Positions 1 through 8,806 of a DNA stretch of 64,000 nucleotides are shown here, one piece after another. A program made the translations under genes and the position numbers. The notes under the pieces were generated by a model, which was not told the origin of the DNA, ran no database searches, and saw only the letters and a program-made list of their open reading frames with translations. How positions within the stretch are numbered: the first letter of the stretch is position 1; each line of letters starts with the position of its first letter. Source of the DNA: Spirochaetota bacterium (lineage in GTDB: Bacteria; Spirochaetota; Brachyspiria; Brachyspirales; JACRPF01); NCBI GenBank assembly GCA_016214035.1, contig JACRPF010000003.1:62001-126000 (forward strand), written 5' to 3'.

Positions 1-130
1 CGTGTGTGATGCTGTCTCCGATGAGCGCAACCCGGTCTCCATCACGGAACGGTTCGGCTTTTCCCGCCCCGGTGAGCGTGAACGCTGCGATGATAAGCAA
101 TGCTGCGGCGGATATGCGGTTAGATTTCAT
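1..130 (-). CDS. SGNH/GDSL-family hydrolase, N-terminal fragment
   Basis: Only the first 43 codons are inside the window; the gene runs off the left edge. The start ATG at 130 has an AGGAG ribosome site about ten bases upstream. The protein opens with a signal-peptide-like stretch (residues 1-25, ending near GAGKAEP) followed by GDRVALIGDSITH. That is the block I motif of SGNH/GDSL esterases, where the Ser of GDSI is the nucleophile. Exported members of this family deacetylate glycans or hydrolyse esters. The substrate cannot be guessed from this fragment. Confidence 0.75.
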   Translation of the reverse strand, partial: MKSNRISAAALLIIAAFTLTGAGKAEPFRDGDRVALIGDSITH

Positions 131-165
131 GGCGGCGCTCCTGTTATTCTTTGATGCGCTTGTGC

Positions 166-441
166 TTATTTGTATCGGCAGAGATAGGCGACATCGCCGT
201 TGGCGGTCACCGTGAATTTTGTGTTTGCGGGGACGATGAAGTGCTGACCGGCTTTGTACGCGCGCGTCTTCTGCCCCGGCACCGTAGCCGTGAGCACTCC
301 TTCGACTATCTCCATGCGCTCCTCGGTGGCGGTTGAGAACTCATAGGTGCCCGGAACGATGACGCCGACGGTGGCATTGCCGGTTTTTGCGGTGAGCGAG
401 AGGCTCTGTACGTTGCCGTCGAAATAGGTGTTGTGTTTCAT
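166..441 (-). CDS. ppnP: Pyrimidine/purine nucleoside phosphorylase (PpnP, DUF1255 cupin)
   Basis: A 91-residue small cupin that matches the E. coli PpnP (YaiE) pattern along its whole length: an N-terminal NTYFDGNVQSL block, VGVIVPGTYEFST, the EIVEGVLTATVPG strand pair, a GQHFIVPANTKF block and the C-terminal YLCRY. PpnP catalyses phosphorolysis of several nucleosides to free base and ribose-1-phosphate in the cytosol. An AAGGACA ribosome site precedes the ATG. It lies just upstream of, and on the same strand as, the SGNH hydrolase with a 35-bp gap, so the two could be co-transcribed. Confidence 0.92.
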   Translation of the reverse strand: MKHNTYFDGNVQSLSLTAKTGNATVGVIVPGTYEFSTATEERMEIVEGVLTATVPGQKTRAYKAGQHFIVPANTKFTVTANGDVAYLCRYK

Positions 442-549
442 AACGTGTCCTTCAGTGGATTCTCCGGCCGCAATTCGTGCGGCATACGGATGATGTTGCT
501 AGATACTATCGCGCCGCCGGGAAATGTCAATTATCCAACGCTGCGGCAA

Positions 550-577
550 TTGTTTTTTTTATTCAGCGGCATATAAT
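550..577 (+). promoter_or_regulatory. Sigma70-like promoter of the KASIII operon
   Basis: TTGTTT, a 16-bp spacer and a perfect TATAAT lie about 65 bp upstream of the KASIII start, in the 200-bp gap between divergent ppnP and KASIII. Confidence 0.55.
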
Positions 578-643
578 CTGAAAATCTGAGAAATGAGAGC
601 CGTCATGACTATTTTCGATTTCTGAAAACTGGAGTGGGACACG

Positions 644-1684
644 ATGGAATATGCTAAGATTATTGGAACGGGGTCCTATCTTCCCGATGAAGGGGTCAGT
701 AATGAGAAACTGCTTGGAAAGATACAGAACTTCGACGCCGACAAGGCCCGCGCATCACTCGAGCGGGGCGGCGTAGACGTAAGCAAGTTCACGATAAGCG
801 ACGTTTTTAAAACATGGGTGAAGGGCGTCACCGGCATTGTGCAGCGGTATTTTACCAAGGTGTCCACCGAAGAGATGGCGGCGATAGCCTCGCGCGAGGC
901 GCTGGCAGCGGCCAATATTCCGGCATCCGACATCGAATACATCATCTTCGCAAGCTTCACGCCGTTCCGTGAGATACCGAATCCCGCGTGCACGCTTGCC
1001 GGAACACTCGGCATCAATGCGGGCGGTATTCAGACGAACACGGCATGCTGCGGATTCGTGGATGCGCTCATCACCGCCGACGCATACATCAAGTCGCAGA
1101 AATATAAGACCATACTCGTCGTTGCCGCCGAGGCGCTTACCAAGAAAGTGAATTATAACGACCCCACCACCGCGATACTGTTCGGCGATGGTGCCGGTGC
1201 GGCGATACTGCAGGCGAGTAAGGCCCCGGGCATCATCAGCACGTTTCAGAAATCCAATTATGATCCGGGCAATATCACGCTCGAGGCTAACGGGACGATC
1301 AGGATGGGCGGAGGACCGCTCGTGCTCAAGAAAGCGGTGAACGCCATGAAGGAGTCCGCGCTGGCGGCTCTGGAAAAAGCAAAGACCCACGCGAAACATA
1401 AAAACGCCGAAGATGTCCTCATGCACGAAGTGGATTTCATCATCCCGCATCAGGCGAACGAACGCATCATCGACAGCCTGCGCGAGAATCTCGCGGTGCC
1501 GAAGGAGAAATTCTGCAAAACGATATCGGAGATCGGCAACGTTTCCGGCGCGTCGGGTGCCATAACGCTCGACAAACTCATACGGGGAAAACTCGCCGGA
1601 CAGACCGTGAAGCGCGGCAACCGGCTCCTCTTCACCTCGGTAGGCGGCGGGTATACGCTCGGCGCCGTGTACATGATTTACTGA
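644..1684 (+). CDS. 3-oxoacyl-ACP synthase III (FabH-like KASIII), copy 1
   Basis: A 346-residue thiolase-fold condensing enzyme. The KASIII catalytic triad is visible: Cys in NTACCGFVDAL, His in IIPHQANERI and Asn in GNVSGASGAI, with the C-terminal GGGYTLGAV glycine loop. It is longer than canonical FabH (about 317 residues) because of a helical insertion near residues 30-65, between the N-terminal GTGSYLP strand and the VTGI block. The paralogue at 28593-29633 has the same insertion. KASIII enzymes start fatty acid synthesis or make branched or specialised acyl chains. With no fab genes nearby, the substrate is open. It heads a co-directional run with the next two genes (gaps of 22 and 29 bp). 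Confidence 0.85.
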   Translation: MEYAKIIGTGSYLPDEGVSNEKLLGKIQNFDADKARASLERGGVDVSKFTISDVFKTWVKGVTGIVQRYFTKVSTEEMAAIASREALAAANIPASDIEYIIFASFTPFREIPNPACTLAGTLGINAGGIQTNTACCGFVDALITADAYIKSQKYKTILVVAAEALTKKVNYNDPTTAILFGDGAGAAILQASKAPGIISTFQKSNYDPGNITLEANGTIRMGGGPLVLKKAVNAMKESALAALEKAKTHAKHKNAEDVLMHEVDFIIPHQANERIIDSLRENLAVPKEKFCKTISEIGNVSGASGAITLDKLIRGKLAGQTVKRGNRLLFTSVGGGYTLGAVYMIY

Positions 1685-1706
1685 CACGGAGAAGAAGCGG
1701 AATAAA

Positions 1707-2714
1707 ATGTCAAACTACAATGTCGCGATAATCGGGACGGCGGGACACGGCGGATATGTGAAAAGTGTTTCCGCGGATAACGCGTTCCGCATAAATATCA
1801 CTGCCGTTTCGGGGAATGCGAATGAACTGACGGTACTCACCGCGTCGTATCCGGGAGCGGTGCCGTATGCGTCGCTTGTGGAACTCGTCGCCAAAGAGCG
1901 CATCCATATCGCGGTGGTCAATCCCGAATTCTCGCTTCTCGCCGAGACGGCGTCGCTCTTCATAAGGAACCGCATACCCGTGTTCATGGATAAGCCCTTT
2001 GCGCTTTCGTATGAAACACTCGCTGAGCTCGCGGCGCTTGCGAAGCAGTACCGCACACCGGTGTATCCGATGTTCGATATGCGCTACCGCGATGCATTCT
2101 ACACCGCACGCGCTCTCGTCAGGTCGGGCGCCATCGGTGAGACGGTGCTGATAAGCGCGCAGAAGTCGTACAAGCTCGGCGAACGCGCGCCGTTCTTCCG
2201 TTCACGAAAGACCTACGGCGGCACGATACCCTGGATAGCCATTCATGCGGTCGATTTCATCCGCTATGTAACCGATGTCCGCTATACATCCGTCAGCGCG
2301 CGGCATACGGTGCTGGGCAATGCGGGTCACGGCGAACTTGAAAGTGCCGCCGTGATGAACTTCACCACAGCGGGCGGTGCGCTTGTTTCGGTGACGGCTG
2401 ATTATCTGAGGCCCGGTGCGGCGCCGTCGCACGGTGATGACAGGCTCCGCGTGGCCGGAACGAAAGGCGTCATCGAGATACGCGGCGGTAAACTTTTCAT
2501 CATCGATGCGAAGGGCGAACGCGATGCCGCGCTTGATCATCCGCCGCGGCAGATATTCGACGATGTCATCGCCTGCGTCGAGGGAAATACCGATACGCTC
2601 ACGGATGCGTCCGACGGATTTTACGCCACCGCCGTTTCATTGGCCGCGCGCGACAGCGCCGACCGCGGAGAGACTGTATCGCTCGATGCGGCAGCGCAGT
2701 ATCTTGTTTCGTGA
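1707..2714 (+). CDS. Gfo/Idh/MocA-family oxidoreductase
   Basis: A 335-residue NAD(P)-dependent dehydrogenase. The N-terminal Rossmann fold (VAIIGTAGHGG) is followed by the family's EKP-like motif in the form MDKPFALS (near residue 95). The C-terminal alpha/beta domain carries the GGTIPWIAIHAVDFIRY stretch, where Gfo/Idh/MocA enzymes place their catalytic His/Asp. These enzymes oxidise sugars, inositols or sugar derivatives in the cytosol. It follows the KASIII gene by 22 bp and precedes the phosphoesterase-PHP fusion by 29 bp, so one transcript is likely. The substrate cannot be deduced. Confidence 0.88.
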   Translation: MSNYNVAIIGTAGHGGYVKSVSADNAFRINITAVSGNANELTVLTASYPGAVPYASLVELVAKERIHIAVVNPEFSLLAETASLFIRNRIPVFMDKPFALSYETLAELAALAKQYRTPVYPMFDMRYRDAFYTARALVRSGAIGETVLISAQKSYKLGERAPFFRSRKTYGGTIPWIAIHAVDFIRYVTDVRYTSVSARHTVLGNAGHGELESAAVMNFTTAGGALVSVTADYLRPGAAPSHGDDRLRVAGTKGVIEIRGGKLFIIDAKGERDAALDHPPRQIFDDVIACVEGNTDTLTDASDGFYATAVSLAARDSADRGETVSLDAAAQYLVS

Positions 2715-2743
2715 AAAAAAAGTAACCATCCGGTGATTATATA

Positions 2744-4240
2744 ATGAGCACATCCGTCTGCCGCGCAGCCGTCATCAGCGACATCCATTACGACGCTACA
2801 CCGAGTTCCGTAGCTTCACGGAAAAGCGAATATGGGGCGATACTGCTGCGGAAAGTAGTGTATCGACTTGCAACGCAGATACAACCCGATGTGGTCATCG
2901 TCCTCGGTGACCTTGTCGATAAACCTGCTGCACCTGACGCCGAAGAAAAGCTCCGGGAACTGAAATCAATCCTCGATATGCTCAAGCTTCCGGTCATCGT
3001 CATTCCCGGCAATCACGATCCCGACCGTGCGGTGTTCAATCGCGTGTTCGGGCCGCTCCCGGACTATGTGGACGTCAACGGCACGCGTTTCGTCTGTTTC
3101 GATGATGAGGAACGCCCCGGATACAACGCACATCGTTCTGCCGCTGACATCGCACGTATGCATGCGGCGCGTTCCGGATTTGACGGCAGACTTGTTGCAC
3201 TCTCGCATGTGCCGCTGTTCCCGGCCGGAGCACTTCCGTCGCCGTACCATTTTATCAATGACGCGGAAGTCGTTGCCGCACTTGAGATGGACCGATACAC
3301 GGCGGCAATCGGGGGGCATCATCATCCCGGTTCGGGGCCGTCAGAAGTGCGCGGTGTCACGTATGTCGGTGCTCCGGCAGTGTGTGAATCGCCGTTCCCG
3401 TTCCTGCTCGCGACGTTCGGTGATGACGTCAGCATTGCACGGCATGAACTGAAACTGCCGTCGACGCTGTCGGTATGGGATACGCATGTGCATACGCAGT
3501 TCGCGTACTGCTCGGAAAATATGGATGTGCGGCGCACACTCGATATCGCCGGTATGATGGGGCTTGCCGGTGTCTGTTTCACCGAGCATTCGCTGCATCT
3601 CTATCTCGATAAAAAAGCCCTTTCGTCGCGCGATGCGTACGCCCGCGGCCTTGAGAATCCGCTCTGTACGCGCACCCGCGCCGAAGGTTATTTCGAACTG
3701 CTCGACCGCGAACAGGTGGCATTGTCATCACGCGGTCTTGAGACTGATATTGATTTTAATGGCAAGCTCATCCTCGATTCCCGCGACCGTACGCGCGTAT
3801 CGCTTCTCATCGGGAGCGTGCATGAGATACCCGAAGGCATGAAGCCGCGTACGGAGCCTGTCGACACCGCGCGGTTCATCGATGAGTTCATGGCGACATC
3901 GAAAAAATTATGCGAAAGCGGCATTCAGATACTCGCGCATCCCTTGCGCATGTTCGACCGCAAGCATCTGCCGATACCCGAGTCCGTCATCCCCGGTCTT
4001 GTGGATATGATGAAGACGAACGGCGTTGCGGCGGAGATCAATTTTCACACGCATAATCCGCCGGTGTCCTATGTGCGCGAATGCATTCGTCAAAGCGTGC
4101 CGCTCGCGTTCGGTTCGGATGCGCATAATCTCTATGAAGTGGGCGAGTTCTCGCGGCATATCGCGGTGGTGCGGGAAGTGGGGTATGAGGGTAACATGGA
4201 AAAGGTTTTGTATCGGTTCCCGGACGCGGGCGTGGTGTGA
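2744..4240 (+). CDS. Calcineurin-like metallophosphoesterase fused to PHP-domain phosphoesterase
   Basis: A 498-residue two-domain protein. Residues 1-230 hold a complete metallophosphoesterase set: SDIHYD, GDLVD, GNHD, SHVPLF and GGHHHPG. Residues 245-498 hold a PHP domain with its metal ligands: WDTHVHTQ, FTEHS, the HP of LAHPLRMFD and FGSDAHN. Both metal centres look intact. Known relatives hydrolyse phosphomonoesters or phosphodiesters, including nucleotides and histidinol phosphate; no substrate can be named here. The ATG at 2744 has no clear ribosome site and TATAAT overlaps it, so an internal promoter or a coupled start is possible. No signal peptide, so cytosolic. Confidence 0.85.
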   Translation: MSTSVCRAAVISDIHYDATPSSVASRKSEYGAILLRKVVYRLATQIQPDVVIVLGDLVDKPAAPDAEEKLRELKSILDMLKLPVIVIPGNHDPDRAVFNRVFGPLPDYVDVNGTRFVCFDDEERPGYNAHRSAADIARMHAARSGFDGRLVALSHVPLFPAGALPSPYHFINDAEVVAALEMDRYTAAIGGHHHPGSGPSEVRGVTYVGAPAVCESPFPFLLATFGDDVSIARHELKLPSTLSVWDTHVHTQFAYCSENMDVRRTLDIAGMMGLAGVCFTEHSLHLYLDKKALSSRDAYARGLENPLCTRTRAEGYFELLDREQVALSSRGLETDIDFNGKLILDSRDRTRVSLLIGSVHEIPEGMKPRTEPVDTARFIDEFMATSKKLCESGIQILAHPLRMFDRKHLPIPESVIPGLVDMMKTNGVAAEINFHTHNPPVSYVRECIRQSVPLAFGSDAHNLYEVGEFSRHIAVVREVGYEGNMEKVLYRFPDAGVV

Positions 4241-4261
4241 TGGCGGCTGACAAGTGATTTG

Positions 4262-4333
4262 AACAAGGGGTCATCCCTCGACTTGCTTCGACTACGCTCA
4301 GCACAAGCCGCTCGGGAACCGTGACCCCTTGTT
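4262..4333 (+). repeat. Palindromic intergenic repeat (12-bp stem), copy 1
   Basis: AACAAGGGGTCA at 4262-4273 pairs perfectly with TGACCCCTTGTT at 4322-4333. The loop contains TCCCTCGAC, TACGCTC and GGGAACC blocks that recur, inverted, in the hairpin at 40086-40139, where the stem sequence is different. It sits 20 bp after the phosphoesterase-PHP gene and could also act as a transcript-end structure. Confidence 0.7.
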
Positions 4334-4593
4334 GCCCGAGACGTTGCGTTAGCATTCGTGTACTATCATCGCCCGCTGTATCTCACATCCCCTCAAGGCA
4401 GTCATGCATCCCTTCGGGGCAGTCATCTTTTGTACAATTACCGGGTTCAATCGAAGTGCATCGAATCTATCGTACCGATGACCGGCACACTCGTTACGGC
4501 GCGTCGGATGGCTGATATATTCGGGGTTGGCGGGCAAATACTGCTGCGGATACTTTTAAATTATTTTTCCGGCCTTTCTTTCCCATTTACTCA

Positions 4594-4772
4594 ACGCACG
4601 ATAACGAAGGAAAGAAATGTCTTTCGAGAAATCGGAGCATCTGTTTGAGCAGAGTATTCCTCAGCCGGAGCACGAACGTCTATTAGAAAAAATACTATAA
4701 ATTATACAAAACAGCATGCGAGTTATGCTCCGATTTCGAGAAAGACATTTCTTTCCGAGTTCCAACGTGCGA
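4594..4772 (+). repeat. Long inverted-repeat element, family 1, copy A
   Basis: Arms at 4609-4640 and 4725-4756 match at 30 of 32 positions. The two mismatches form a tandem G.A/A.G pair in the middle of the helix. Outside the arms lie GAAGG (left) and CCGAG (right) boxes and CGCACG/CGTGCG ends that the other copies share. It fills most of the 632-bp gap between the phosphoesterase-PHP gene and aroC. No credible ORF is present. Confidence 0.8.
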
Positions 4773-4809
4773 TCTCCTTCTCGCGCTCCGCGCCCGCAGT
4801 GCGCCCGCA

Positions 4810-4837
4810 TTGACGAAATTCCTTTTGCGCGTATAAT
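4810..4837 (+). promoter_or_regulatory. Sigma70-like promoter of aroC
   Basis: TTGACG, a 16-bp spacer and TATAAT, ending 35 bp before the aroC ATG. GAGGAG lies just ahead of the start codon. Confidence 0.75.
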
Positions 4838-4872
4838 TACTGCAGAATACAACACCAACGAGGAGCTCCTTC

Positions 4873-6009
4873 ATGTTCAAGTATATCACCAGCGGCGAAT
4901 CACATGGCCCGTGTCTCACAGCGATAATACAGGGCGTGCCGGCGGGTGTGGAGATTGACGAAGAGGATATCAATATCGATCTGAAGCGGCGGCAGTGCGG
5001 TTACGGCCGCGGCGCGCGCATGCAGATAGAATCCGATCAGGTGCTATTCCTCGGCGGCATACGCAACGGCCGCACCACGGGAGCGCCGGTGACATTGCAG
5101 ATTCAGAACCGCGACTGGGCGAACTGGCATAAGAAACATGTTGAGAAGTTCACCGTGCCCCGGCCCGGTCATGCCGATCTCATCGGTTCGCTGAAATATG
5201 AGACCGACGATATCCGTGATATCCTCGAGCGTTCATCCGCACGTGAAACGGCGATACGCGTTGCGGTGGGCGGACTTGCCAAGACCATTCTCGGTTATTT
5301 CGAGATAGCCATTCATTCGCACACGGTGGAACTCGGCGGCATAGCCGCGCGGAAAAAACCGGGCGACTTCAAGAAATTCGTTGACACGGTGGAGAAATCG
5401 GAATTGCGCTGCTACGACAAGGACGCCGAGAAGAAGATGGTGCGTCGTATCAAAGCGGCGCAGAAGCAGGGCGATTCGGTCGGCGGTATTATAGAAGTAA
5501 TCGTAAAGAACACGCCCATGTGTCTCGGCACCTATTCAACATGGAACGACAAGATCGATGCGCTGCTCGCGTATTCGCTCATGAGCATACAGGCCATTAA
5601 GGGTGTCGAGGTGGGCCTCGGATTCCGCGCAGCGCGTATGCTGGGTTCGCAGATGCACGATGAGATCTATTACAGCGAGGAAGGCAAGCGCTACTTCCGC
5701 GAGACGAACAACGCGGGCGGTATCGAGGGCGGCATGACGAACGGCGAAGACCTCATCGTCCGCGCCGCGATGAAGCCGATACCCACGCTCATGAAGCCGC
5801 TCAAAAGCGTCAACATCGACACCAAGAAACCATCGCTTGCAACCACCGAGCGGAGCGATGTCTGCGCGGTACCGGCGGCCGGCGTGGTCTGCGAAGCGGT
5901 GGTTGCCATCGAACTCGTGAACTCGCTCATCAAACGCTACGGCGGCGACAATATCAAGATGATGAAACGTCACATCGATATCGACGGGGACGCGATTCGC
6001 AAGAACTGA
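4873..6009 (+). CDS. aroC: Chorismate synthase
   Basis: A 378-residue enzyme that converts EPSP to chorismate with reduced FMN, the last step of the shikimate pathway. Family signatures run in order: SGESHGP at the N-terminus, GYGRGARMQIESD, GRTTGAPV, RPGHADL with KYETDDIRDILERSSARETA, GDSVGGIIEV, and the C-terminal ATTERSDVCAVPAAGVV. The length is typical. A GAGGAG ribosome site and a good promoter precede the ATG. The pflA-like gene starts ten bases after its stop, so they probably share a transcript, although no pathway link is evident. Confidence 0.97.
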   Translation: MFKYITSGESHGPCLTAIIQGVPAGVEIDEEDINIDLKRRQCGYGRGARMQIESDQVLFLGGIRNGRTTGAPVTLQIQNRDWANWHKKHVEKFTVPRPGHADLIGSLKYETDDIRDILERSSARETAIRVAVGGLAKTILGYFEIAIHSHTVELGGIAARKKPGDFKKFVDTVEKSELRCYDKDAEKKMVRRIKAAQKQGDSVGGIIEVIVKNTPMCLGTYSTWNDKIDALLAYSLMSIQAIKGVEVGLGFRAARMLGSQMHDEIYYSEEGKRYFRETNNAGGIEGGMTNGEDLIVRAAMKPIPTLMKPLKSVNIDTKKPSLATTERSDVCAVPAAGVVCEAVVAIELVNSLIKRYGGDNIKMMKRHIDIDGDAIRKN

Positions 6010-6019
6010 CGGATAGATC

Positions 6020-6757
6020 GTGACACTCAACGTACATTCGATAGAAAGTTTTTCCACGGTAGACGGACCCGGTGTCCGATATGTGGTATTCCTCAAGGGC
6101 TGCGCCTTCCGCTGCATGTACTGCCACAATGTCGACACCTGGGACAATGCCGGCGGGAAAGCGGTGCCGATTGCCGACATCGTCTGGGAAGTGAAGAAGA
6201 ACGTCGCGTATCTTACGCCGAACAGGGGCGGCATCACCGTTTCCGGCGGCGACCCGATGGAACAGCCGTCGGCGGTGCGCGATCTGTTCAGTGAGATAAA
6301 AGGACTCCCGATAACAACCTGCATTGACACGGCGGGGTATCGTCTTGACGATGACGTGAAATCGCTGCTGTCGGTAACCGATCTGGTGCTCCTCGACATG
6401 AAACAGCCCGATGCTGAACGGCATCGTGAGCTTACCGGTCACCGTAACGAGACGGTGCTCGCCTTTCAGGATTATCTTGACGCGATGAAGATAAAATACT
6501 GGCTCCGTTTCACCGTCGTAGAAGGCGTCAATGACGACGATGCGACACTGGCGCTTCTTCGCGAGCGCATTGCGAAACGTCCGATGCTGGAACGGTTTGA
6601 AGTGCTGCCGTATCATACGCTCGGTGCTTACAAATGGAAGGAGCTCGGTATCCCGTACCGGCTCAAAGACAAAAAGCCCGCATCCGCGGCGACCGTCGCC
6701 CGTGTCTGTGCGTCGATGAAAGATATCATCGATGCCGATGGAAAACCGCTTCCATAA
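6020..6757 (+). CDS. pflA: Pyruvate formate-lyase-activating-enzyme-like radical SAM protein
   Basis: A 245-residue radical SAM enzyme starting at GTG. The CxxxCxxC iron-sulfur motif is in GCAFRCMYCHN (about residues 28-38), preceded by the PFL-AE signature STVDGPGVRYVVFLKGC and followed by the GGITVSGGDP SAM-binding strand. PFL activases abstract a hydrogen from a glycine of a glycyl radical enzyme. No such enzyme is encoded in the window, so the partner must be elsewhere. It may activate PFL itself or another glycyl radical enzyme. It converges on the HhH-barrel gene with a six-base gap. Confidence 0.88.
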   Translation: MTLNVHSIESFSTVDGPGVRYVVFLKGCAFRCMYCHNVDTWDNAGGKAVPIADIVWEVKKNVAYLTPNRGGITVSGGDPMEQPSAVRDLFSEIKGLPITTCIDTAGYRLDDDVKSLLSVTDLVLLDMKQPDAERHRELTGHRNETVLAFQDYLDAMKIKYWLRFTVVEGVNDDDATLALLRERIAKRPMLERFEVLPYHTLGAYKWKELGIPYRLKDKKPASAATVARVCASMKDIIDADGKPLP

Positions 6758-6763
6758 TCGTCG

Positions 6764-8806
6764 TTACCACGAGAGTGCAATACGCGCTTTGAGCGTTTCG
6801 TCGGTGAGCATGCTGCCGCTGTCATACACCGCTTTCATCCGGTATTTGAGATTAACCTCCACTGCGGTGAATAGTTTTACGCGAAGTGTTACGAGTCCGA
6901 GCATGCCGTATCCGCTGAGTGCTGCCGACGCATACTCGCCGGGAATATCTTTTTCCGCGGTATATATCGTCCGTCCGCGGGCATCGAAGTACATATATTC
7001 CCCCGATACCGATATCCATGACGGCGGCAGTACCGTCACCTGTGCTATAGCCACATAACCATGCGTTGTATCAGCATCGACACCAAGCGAGTATATTCCT
7101 TTTACTTTCATGAGTACCAGATTGTTTTCGTACGCCGCACTCACCGCGGTGTCCGATGAGCTCACGATGGTTGCCGTATCGGATACTGCAACACGTTCGC
7201 GTATCTGTATGGTCATTTCGTGAAACGGCGAATAACTCAACGCGACGGCGGACAACGCCTTGCCGTCAGGAGTATCCTCCCCGTATCCCGGCCACAATTT
7301 CTGATACATATCGAGATACCACCGCAGCGAAAGCCCCCGGGCGATGTTCCAGTCAACCGCGTTATAGAGTCCGTATTCACCGCGCGGTTCAGCGGATGAG
7401 AACGCCTTATTATGGAAGACGGGCATCCGTTCATGGTAATAACGGACGGACGTCATCCAGGAGAATTTTCTTTTATCGAAGACGATGCCGCCCAGAAATC
7501 CCGGTGCTGCGGTAAGCGCCGCGCCGGTAACCCACGGGTGCTCTCCCTCGGGTATAATCGGAACTGCGAATTCGCCGAACAGCGTAAACGGATCCATCGA
7601 CCAGTTTCCGTGAAGCGAGATGCCGCCGTATGCGTTGCCGGAGAAATCAAACCGGTTATATGCGGCAGGCGCGGGTATCACCGGATACTGAAAGCGCGCG
7701 TACACTGCGGTGATGCCGATGCGTCGCGTCATGCCGGCATAGAAATCAATCGTGCCGCCGGCGATGGTTTCCACCTGCATGTTTCTGTTCGAACATGCGC
7801 TGCCGCTGTCGTGGAGCGGAGGATATTCCTCCATGCTGCGGACATGTTCTACCGGCGTGTCATAATATCCTGAAAGAACCTTCGCATCGCTTTGAAAGAG
7901 ACCCGCAAAGCATGACAATGTGATCGGGGCCGGAGCCGTCGCAACCACCATGCCGTTGAAGAATGTCTCGGCGCCGCCGCGGTCGGGCTGTATGCGGTGC
8001 TGCTTCTCATATTTCACGGGTGCGCTGTCGCCCGGTGATGACGCATAGCCCGTGGCGAACAGAAGTTTCTGGCCGAACGAAAGTGTCAGCGCACCCGCGC
8101 CGACGGTGCGTACCGGTCCCGCCGGTGTTGCGAATATGCTCATCTTTATCGTGTCGGCATAATCACGTTCACGCGCGTCATGTCCGATGAGCGCGTTCAT
8201 TTCCAGAATGCCGGGGACGGAAATGCCCAGGCGGTGCGTTATCGCGAACGGGTTGCCCGATGCACATTGTCTTGCTAGTCCGGTGAAATAGTCCTGTGCA
8301 ATCATCGCATGTGCGTTGTTGGTAGACCGCAGCGCCGCGGCTGCCGTTGTTGCCAGAAAAACACGCAACGGCATTTTGAAATCACGTTCATGTACGGTGA
8401 TGAACAAGCGCACTATCTCATAGGCATCTTCCGTTATAATGTTTGCATCGATGAGCTCATAGGTTGCGGTGAACGGTTTGACGGTGCGAAGCCGGATTAT
8501 TTCGGCAGCGGCGGCAGCGGAGATGAACGGAATATCGACAAGTATATCGAATGGTGCCGTGTTGATGTTCGCCGGCTCGTCGAACAGACGTTCTAGCTCG
8601 CGAAGGCGTTCCTCAGCATCGGATTCGTTGTTTATCAATACGTCACGGTAACGGTCGAGAACGGTTTCGAACGACAGCCCCGGAAGCAGCGGGATGCACA
8701 AAAGCAAGAGCATAACCGCATGAGCAGCGGTACGATGTGTGCGGAATGTATGGCATTTCTTATGTGCGGACAAGGTTCTGTGTTCAGTGATGATGAGACG
8801 TGTCAT
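6764..8806 (-). CDS. ComEA-like helix-hairpin-helix protein with predicted outer-membrane beta-barrel
   Basis: A 680-residue exported protein, last gene of a four-gene operon. A hydrophobic signal segment lies near residues 30-45 after an unusually long, His/Arg-rich start. Residues 70-140 carry a ComEA-type double helix-hairpin-helix: INTAPFDILVDIPFI, AAEIIRLR and a second FTATYELIDANII unit. HhH units of this type bind the DNA backbone non-specifically. The remaining 520 residues are rich in alternating aromatic beta-strands and end in RIALSW, typical of an outer-membrane barrel. The ATG overlaps the upstream stop as ATGA, with AAGG five bases ahead. A role in binding or passing extracellular DNA is an inference. 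Confidence 0.7.
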   Translation of the reverse strand: MTRLIITEHRTLSAHKKCHTFRTHRTAAHAVMLLLLCIPLLPGLSFETVLDRYRDVLINNESDAEERLRELERLFDEPANINTAPFDILVDIPFISAAAAAEIIRLRTVKPFTATYELIDANIITEDAYEIVRLFITVHERDFKMPLRVFLATTAAAALRSTNNAHAMIAQDYFTGLARQCASGNPFAITHRLGISVPGILEMNALIGHDARERDYADTIKMSIFATPAGPVRTVGAGALTLSFGQKLLFATGYASSPGDSAPVKYEKQHRIQPDRGGAETFFNGMVVATAPAPITLSCFAGLFQSDAKVLSGYYDTPVEHVRSMEEYPPLHDSGSACSNRNMQVETIAGGTIDFYAGMTRRIGITAVYARFQYPVIPAPAAYNRFDFSGNAYGGISLHGNWSMDPFTLFGEFAVPIIPEGEHPWVTGAALTAAPGFLGGIVFDKRKFSWMTSVRYYHERMPVFHNKAFSSAEPRGEYGLYNAVDWNIARGLSLRWYLDMYQKLWPGYGEDTPDGKALSAVALSYSPFHEMTIQIRERVAVSDTATIVSSSDTAVSAAYENNLVLMKVKGIYSLGVDADTTHGYVAIAQVTVLPPSWISVSGEYMYFDARGRTIYTAEKDIPGEYASAALSGYGMLGLVTLRVKLFTAVEVNLKYRMKAVYDSGSMLTDETLKARIALSW

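Noticed and set aside
755-1687. Long minus-strand frame opposite the KASIII gene
   Set aside because: Composition is that of the complement of a GC-rich coding gene; there is no domain and no ribosome site. The same holds for 5536-6399 and other long antisense frames.
4594-4772. Retron or group II intron remnant
   Set aside because: No reverse transcriptase, msr/msd layout or domain V-like structure is visible. The copies have no associated ORF.
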